Program-made: the position numbers and the translations under genes
Assembly (NCBI GenBank): GCA_963837815.1
Contig: CAWIOS010000013.1
Location: 682,001-746,000 of the forward strand
DNA length: 64,000 nucleotides
DNA from: Fen-1273 sp963837815
GTDB lineage: Bacteria; Bacteroidota; Ignavibacteria; UBA10030; UBA6906
Reading direction: 5' to 3'
The notes under the pieces: generated by a model
What the model saw: only the letters and a program-made list of their open reading frames with translations
Told to the model about the DNA's origin: nothing
Database searches by the model: none
Part shown: piece by piece, positions 58,552 through 64,000 of the stretch
Position numbering within the stretch: the stretch's first letter is position 1
Layout of the letters: every line of letters starts with the position of its first letter

Positions 58552-61500
58552 CTAATGAGGAATTGTGAAAGAGAACTTCGTGCCTTCGCCGACGACAGAA
58601 TCAACCCAGATGCGCCCCCCGTGGTTTTCAACAATTTTCTTGACGATCGTCAACCCCGCACCCGTCCCCCGGAAGTCCTCCGACCGCTGGAGCCGCTGGA
58701 AAATCACGAAGATCTTGTCGTAATGCTGCCGTTCAATCCCCACGCCGTTGTCCTGCACGGACACGGTATATCCCGCGTCACCGGGGGTCACTTCGATGTC
58801 CACCCGCGGTTCCGGGCTCCTGTTGAATTTTATCGCGTTGGCGATCAGGTTCCGGAAGACCATCCCGAGCTGGATCCTGTTGTAGCGGACCGTGGGCAGG
58901 TCCGGTGGGACGTTCACCGTCGCCTTGCTTTCGTGCAGCGTGAATTCAAAATCACGCAGGACCTCCCGGACCACGTCGCCGATCGGAAGCGATTCCTCGG
59001 TTTCCGTCACCCGCCCGAGGCGCGAGAGTGTCAGGAGATCATCGATGAGCCCCTTCATCCTCTTCCCGGACTGGACGATCGAGGTCAGGTATCCTCTCCC
59101 CTCTTCGTCGATCACGTCCCGGTAGTCGTTGAGCACGATCTTGCTGTACCCCTCGACGGTGATGAGCGGTTCCTTCAGGTCGTGCGACACGACGTACGTG
59201 AAGTCGTCAAGCTCCTTGTTCCTCTCCTCGATTTCCCTGGACTTGGCAACGGTGTCCTCGTACAGTCCCGCCCTGTCAACCGCAATTTCCATCAAATTAG
59301 CGATACTGGCCACCAGACGCAAGTGAGCGTCGGCAAACAGCGCACCCGCTTCGCGCCCGACCGCGATGATGCCGATGATGGCTCCCTTCGACCGGACCGG
59401 AACGGCGAGAAGGGCCCCCCCGTCGGGAGAATAGCCGAGAAACGGCTCGCCCGACATCGCCTTCAGGACCCCCGGCATCTCCGGCGAGAGAGGGACTTTG
59501 CCGGAGTTCAGCCTCTCGCGGTGAAACTGGATCTCGAGCTTCCCCGTGGCGTGGGAAGGAGCGAAGTATTCGAACGAATCGAACTGGAGCGCGTTCTCCA
59601 ACCCGCTGTGGATCACCGTCAGCACGGACCGGGTGTCAAGCGCCCCCGTGAGCCCCCTGCCGATCTCATAGAGGAGCGTGATGCGCCGGACCTGGGACTG
59701 GACTTCGCTGTAAAGCTGTGCGTTCTCGAGCGCGGACGCAAGCTGGTTGCCGACAAGCGTGACGAAGCGTTGTTCCTGATCGCTAATCGTGTGTTCCTCC
59801 TGGAACGCCACGACGAGCGCACCCAGGACCCGGTCCTTCGATTCAAGGGGAATGCTCAGCAGGCTCTGCGTCCCCAGTTCGCGGAAGAGTGCCCTGCCCG
59901 GTTCGCTCAGCCGGGCGTCCCCGGCAAGGTTCGACGCGATGATGATCGGATTCCGGCTCAGGATGACGCTCCCCGTGGCGCTCGCCGACACCGGGAGCGA
60001 CCCGATCATCCGGGCGTGCGTCTCCCTGATCCCCCTGTGGGCGGCAAGCGTGAGCCGCTCATGGGATTCGTCCGGGAGGTAACAGAGCACGATGTCGGCC
60101 TGCACGAGGGAGCGGATTTTCTCGGCGGCCACCCCGAGGACCTCGTCCGGATTCAACGAGCTGTTTATCGATGTCGCGATGGCGTTGAGCGCCAGGAGCT
60201 CCTCGTTCCGTCGTTTGATTTCTGCTTCCGTCTTCTTGCTGTCCGTGATGTCCGTGTAGGTGAAGACGAGTCCGTTCACCCTTCCGTTCATCTCCAGAGG
60301 CGTGACCGCAAGCTGGAATATCCGCCCGTGATCCCCCGTGCCGATCGAAAACTCGTGAAGGTACTCGCGGAGGGATCCCTCAAAGAGGCGCGCGGTGGCG
60401 GATATCAGATCTTCCCTGAGCCCGGGGAAGGGGATGATCTCGTGCAGGTGTTTCCCGATAACGTCCGCCTCGCTGCGGAGTTCGGGAGTCCCCTGCAGGG
60501 ATGCAAACTCCCGCCACGCCTTGTTAACCTCCCGTACGACGGAGCTTCTGTCGACGGTAAACACAACGCTTTCGATGGAATCCAGGAGGTCGTGAATGTA
60601 GGCGCTGTCAAGGCTCACCCGCTGGAAGAGCATCGTCCTGTCGATCAGGGCGCCGATCTGGTCGGCGATCGGCTGGAGATACGTCAGGTCGCCGACGGTG
60701 AACGCACCCGGTTCGGCGCTGCAGATATCAAACGTCCCGAGAATCCGCTCGTTGAGGAGGATCGGGATGGTGATTTCCGACCGCATCCCCGCCCTGGCAG
60801 GGAGAAGGTCGCCTCCCAGCGAGGGATGCGCCGTGATGTCGCCGATCACGATCCCCCTTCCTTCGGCGATGGAGAGCCTTGACACGCTCTGCTGCAGCGG
60901 GATCTTTGCGCCGACGGGCGGACAGCGCTCTTCCGCACCCACAGTCGCGTGCACGGCCAGGTTCTGCCCCCCGTCGACAAGAAGGGACACGCTCAGGTGA
61001 TCGAACACCGTCATCGTGCGCACCTCAGCAGCGATGACCTCGAATATGCGGCTGAATTCCGTGCTCGAGTTCGCGGTGCTGATGATCCGGTTCAGCATCT
61101 CGATCTGGCGGCTCTTGGCCGCAAGATCGTTCGCCAGTCCCCTCCTTTCAGAGATATCGCGGGCGATATTCAGCATCGCGACAGGCTCGCCGGAGGCGTT
61201 GCGGAGCAGCGTCGTGTTCAGGCTGATCGCCACCTCCGTCCCGTCCTGCCGCTTCCATGTCATGTCGAAATCCCTGAGGAACCTCTTCTCGCGTAGCGCG
61301 GCGAGCCAGACGACGAGCCGGGACATCTCTTCCTCGATCAGCCAGGGATACGGGAACATCATCCCTATCACCTCGCTCCGGACGTACCCGGTGAGCGCGG
61401 AGAACTCCCTGTTGACTTCCCAGACCTTCCCCTGGAGGTCGCTTATCATGAGCGCGTCCCCCATGGTATCGATGACATTCCGGAGCGTCTCCTCGGATTC

Positions 61501-64000
61501 GCGGAGTTCCCGCTCGAGGCTCTTCCTGTGCGTCACGTCGGTGATCGTCCCGACGATGCCGGTTGTCGCCCCCGCAGCGTCGCGCAGCGGGGAAAACCTG
61601 CACCAGAGGAGCGACGTGTTCCCGCTCCCCCGCGGGGTACAGCGGACCTCCTCCGAACTCACCGGCGTCCCTTCGAGCGCGCGGGAGAGAAGATCGGGGA
61701 AGTCGTCGGGATGGAAATGCGGGCCTCCCTCGAAAGCGTTCTTCCCGATCACTTCCTCGCGCTTGAACCCCGTGATGTTCTCCATCTCCCTGTTCCAATC
61801 ACGGTAGCGGAACTCCCTGTCAAAGACGACGACCCCCTCCTGCAGGCTCTGGAGTACCTCATCCCGGAAACTCACCCCCGCCGCGGCGGCGTGCGCGGTC
61901 TCGACCCGGGTTGTGATGTCCGCAACAACCCCGAATATGCCCGTCACATTCCCTTCCGTGTCGCGGCGGTAGCGGACGACGTCGCGTACCCAGCGGTACG
62001 AGGCTTTTCCCTTCGGGAGGAGCCGGTACTCCTGCTCGAATTCTCCCTTCCCCTCTCCCTGGCCGGAGATGCGCTTCGAATACTCCGTCCGCTCATCGGG
62101 ATGGATGAGCGTTCGCCACAGGTCCGGCATGCGGATGATCTCTTCGGGAAGGTATCCGGTAAGCTCCTGCACCCGCGGGCTGACAAACAGGAACTGTCCT
62201 CCCGGGGCGCATTCGTATACGACGTCGGCGATCGACTCGATCGCGTTCCTGTATGTCTGCTCTGAGCGTCCGATTTCTTCGTACCGGAGCGCGTTGGCGA
62301 GCGCATCGCCCGCGTGGTGCGCGATCGCAGTGCAGAGAACTGTGTCCCGCGCGGCCGGGCCCGCCTCCTTCGGGGAACAGAGGAGGAGTATGCCGTTCAC
62401 GGACTCCCCGGCGACCAGCGGCAGGTAGAGCACAGAGCGGACCCCCTCGGATTCGAAAAGCGATTTGTAGGGGAGGTGGGGAGGATACTCCGTGACGTCA
62501 ATCAGCAGGGGCTCGGCGGTCTTCCACACCAGTCCCGTGACCCCCTCGCGCGCGTCCTGTGCAGAGAGCGTCGACGCAATCCGGGGAGTAAGCGTCGCGC
62601 CGGCTGAGAGCGTAAGCGTTGTCCCGTCCCTTCCCGCCCGGTACGTACCGCCCGATTCGAAACCGAGCCATTTCATCGCCCCCAGCATCGCCCCGGAGAG
62701 GACATCCGCGGGGTTCAACGACAGATGGATCTTTCGTGCCAGGCTGTCGAGTATGGATTCTTCCCGGGACTTCCTGCGGAGTTCGTCCTCCGCGCGCCGG
62801 ATTCCCGAGACATCGCTGTGATGGATCAGCACCGCGGTGGTTCCGGCAAACTGTATAGTTGCGCACTGCGCGTTGATTGTCTTCACCGTGCCGTCCGGGC
62901 ACTTGAGCGTGTATTCAATCGAAACGCGTGCGTCGACCCCGCCGGAGGCTTCTGCAATCGCGGCCGTCACGGATTTGCGGTCCTTCCCGGCGACAAGGGA
63001 AGGGAAGCTCTTCCCCGCCAGATCAGCCGGGAGGGCTGCACCGAACAGGGCTGAACATGCCGCATTGGCGAAGACGATGACTCCGTCCTGCAGCACGCAA
63101 ACAGCCCCCCCCTGGCGTTCGCAGATCTCCCTGTACGTGCGCTCCGATTCACGGAGCGAGTGTACCGCCGCATTGACCGCAGTAACGTCCGAGAGTGTGA
63201 GATACCACGCCTCTTTTCCGTTCCACACGGTCCGTGACGCGGAGAGAGCGTATTCGCGCCGTTCCCCCTCCGGCGTCCTGATCACGACCTGCTCACGAAC
63301 AACGGCCGGAGACTCCGCGCCGGCCGGATCCGACCCGGAGAGGTCACGGACCAGCGCGGCGTTTTCTTTCCCCAGGAAGTCGCGGAGTGTGTGCTCGCCT
63401 GAGGCAATGTCGATCCACGGGAACGCCTTCCGGAAGGCACCGTTTGCATGCACCAGTTTGCGGGCCGAGGCGAGAACCTGCGGGTACGGAGATCCCTCTG
63501 CCAGCGCGGAAAGACGATCCCTCTCTTTCTCCAATTCCCCGGTACGGCGGACATCCCCTGAAATATCGCGAAGAAGGAGGACGCCGCGCGACGATCCGAT
63601 GAAAGACGCGGCGAATGCCGCCGTGAACCTTCGGCCGTTCTTCCGGAGAAGGTCCAGCTCGCCGGATGCTTTCCGCTTTTTGCGAAGGATGGAGAGTGCT
63701 CTGAGCGCGCTCCGGTAGAATGGCGGGCTCACGATCCGGGAAAGCGGAACCTCCCCGACCTCGTCTTCCCCGTATCCGAGGAGTTCAACAGCCCGCGGAT
63801 TCGGTTCCGTGGCGTGTCCTTCAAGATCCAAAAGCACGATGGCTTCGGGCGACGCGCGGAACATGTCTCTGTACGGGACCTGGAGAAGATCCAGGACGAC
63901 GGCGGGGAAATCTGGTCCCTGAGGAACGCGGGATTTGAGCGGCGCAAGACCCGGGAGAACAGGAGGGGACAGTGTGAGATCGGGATCGCCGAGGGCGATC
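58552..64000 (-). CDS. Very large PAS/GAF sensor histidine kinase, 5' end outside the window
   Basis: The frame runs from the stop at 58552 to the right edge (over 1,815 residues); an ATG at 63864 exists, but the upstream 45 codons read like protein (VVLDLLQVPYRDM). No membrane helices are seen, so it is cytosolic. In order there are about three PAS domains, a GAF, three PAS (one with ESIADVVYEC, one with LQEGVVVFDREF, one with DTMGDALMISDLQG), a GAF, a PAS, two GAFs, then a bacteriophytochrome-like HisKA (FTYVVSHDLKEPL) and HATPase_c (NLIANAIKFN, DNGVGIERQHYDKIF, GTGAGLTIVKKI). It ends with no receiver domain. The adjacent regulator at 57863 is its likely partner. Ligands are unknown. Confidence 0.92.
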   Translation of the reverse strand, partial: IALGDPDLTLSPPVLPGLAPLKSRVPQGPDFPAVVLDLLQVPYRDMFRASPEAIVLLDLEGHATEPNPRAVELLGYGEDEVGEVPLSRIVSPPFYRSALRALSILRKKRKASGELDLLRKNGRRFTAAFAASFIGSSRGVLLLRDISGDVRRTGELEKERDRLSALAEGSPYPQVLASARKLVHANGAFRKAFPWIDIASGEHTLRDFLGKENAALVRDLSGSDPAGAESPAVVREQVVIRTPEGERREYALSASRTVWNGKEAWYLTLSDVTAVNAAVHSLRESERTYREICERQGGAVCVLQDGVIVFANAACSALFGAALPADLAGKSFPSLVAGKDRKSVTAAIAEASGGVDARVSIEYTLKCPDGTVKTINAQCATIQFAGTTAVLIHHSDVSGIRRAEDELRRKSREESILDSLARKIHLSLNPADVLSGAMLGAMKWLGFESGGTYRAGRDGTTLTLSAGATLTPRIASTLSAQDAREGVTGLVWKTAEPLLIDVTEYPPHLPYKSLFESEGVRSVLYLPLVAGESVNGILLLCSPKEAGPAARDTVLCTAIAHHAGDALANALRYEEIGRSEQTYRNAIESIADVVYECAPGGQFLFVSPRVQELTGYLPEEIIRMPDLWRTLIHPDERTEYSKRISGQGEGKGEFEQEYRLLPKGKASYRWVRDVVRYRRDTEGNVTGIFGVVADITTRVETAHAAAAGVSFRDEVLQSLQEGVVVFDREFRYRDWNREMENITGFKREEVIGKNAFEGGPHFHPDDFPDLLSRALEGTPVSSEEVRCTPRGSGNTSLLWCRFSPLRDAAGATTGIVGTITDVTHRKSLERELRESEETLRNVIDTMGDALMISDLQGKVWEVNREFSALTGYVRSEVIGMMFPYPWLIEEEMSRLVVWLAALREKRFLRDFDMTWKRQDGTEVAISLNTTLLRNASGEPVAMLNIARDISERRGLANDLAAKSRQIEMLNRIISTANSSTEFSRIFEVIAAEVRTMTVFDHLSVSLLVDGGQNLAVHATVGAEERCPPVGAKIPLQQSVSRLSIAEGRGIVIGDITAHPSLGGDLLPARAGMRSEITIPILLNERILGTFDICSAEPGAFTVGDLTYLQPIADQIGALIDRTMLFQRVSLDSAYIHDLLDSIESVVFTVDRSSVVREVNKAWREFASLQGTPELRSEADVIGKHLHEIIPFPGLREDLISATARLFEGSLREYLHEFSIGTGDHGRIFQLAVTPLEMNGRVNGLVFTYTDITDSKKTEAEIKRRNEELLALNAIATSINSSLNPDEVLGVAAEKIRSLVQADIVLCYLPDESHERLTLAAHRGIRETHARMIGSLPVSASATGSVILSRNPIIIASNLAGDARLSEPGRALFRELGTQSLLSIPLESKDRVLGALVVAFQEEHTISDQEQRFVTLVGNQLASALENAQLYSEVQSQVRRITLLYEIGRGLTGALDTRSVLTVIHSGLENALQFDSFEYFAPSHATGKLEIQFHRERLNSGKVPLSPEMPGVLKAMSGEPFLGYSPDGGALLAVPVRSKGAIIGIIAVGREAGALFADAHLRLVASIANLMEIAVDRAGLYEDTVAKSREIEERNKELDDFTYVVSHDLKEPLITVEGYSKIVLNDYRDVIDEEGRGYLTSIVQSGKRMKGLIDDLLTLSRLGRVTETEESLPIGDVVREVLRDFEFTLHESKATVNVPPDLPTVRYNRIQLGMVFRNLIANAIKFNRSPEPRVDIEVTPGDAGYTVSVQDNGVGIERQHYDKIFVIFQRLQRSEDFRGTGAGLTIVKKIVENHGGRIWVDSVVGEGTKFSFTIPH

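Noticed and set aside
58489..60882. A 797-codon plus-strand frame opposite the giant kinase
   Set aside because: Its product is rich in D, R, P, V and H in the way typical of the antisense of GC-rich coding DNA, and the minus-strand kinase has full catalytic motifs.

Overview
The window is a gene-dense, GC-rich bacterial chromosome segment (about 60 % GC by eye, not counted). A large C25 peptidase with a FlgD-like C-terminal sorting module, GH92 and GH88 hydrolases, an NfeD-slipin pair beside a family B DNA polymerase, and E. coli-like promoters (TTGAC-N17-TAT..T) together suggest an FCB-group organism, Ignavibacteria or Bacteroidota-like. That assignment is inference. No rRNA, CRISPR array or intact mobile element was seen.

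Layout. 2-787: 3' end of a secreted beta-sandwich protein. 954-1050: an orphan promoter/leader that is repeated upstream of nfeD. 1199-9427 (minus): a tightly overlapped eight-gene operon with a lipid kinase, an ICMT/PEMT-like methyltransferase, a BtaA-like 3-amino-3-carboxypropyl transferase, a GNAT-like acyltransferase, a PLP decarboxylase, a class II aldolase fusion and a two-gene ABC system. It is preceded by 11-bp-phased TGTCA repeats like a PHO box and by an OmpR/PhoB-type regulator with a 7TM-PDZ kinase (9501-12640). This lipid or small-molecule operon is the best candidate for an undescribed system. 12839-14527: glnS. 14886-15332: a lone transposase-type HTH protein. 15366-28710 (minus): a seven-gene surface glycan operon with a flippase-methyltransferase fusion, a GT-C membrane protein, four glycosyltransferases and a C25 peptidase. 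28818-30423: tRNA-Ser, a CDF zinc transporter and an Ogr/Delta-like zinc finger. 31016-40388 (minus): a mannoside-degrading operon (SUMF1-GH fusion, GH92, GH2, frameshifted CocE-like hydrolase).

40765-45597 (plus): promoter, nfeD, slipin, family B DNA polymerase and a cold-shock protein. 45669-48576: a B12-binding mutase subunit, maf, a small secreted protein, tRNA-Leu and two decaying genes. 48842-55039 (minus): a TetR-MFP-RND-TolC efflux operon with a clear promoter and palindromic operator. 55303-55652: tRNA-Lys and a hairpin-rich repeat island. 55709-56980: GH88. 56981-64000 (minus): a nitrilase-family amidohydrolase, an unusual response regulator carrying a degenerate DHp helix, and a very large PAS/GAF histidine kinase that runs off the window.

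Starts were set by ATGA/TGATG overlaps and Shine-Dalgarno sequences where available, so several genes are shorter than their maximal open frames. Large open frames antisense to these genes were treated as shadows of GC-rich coding sequence.
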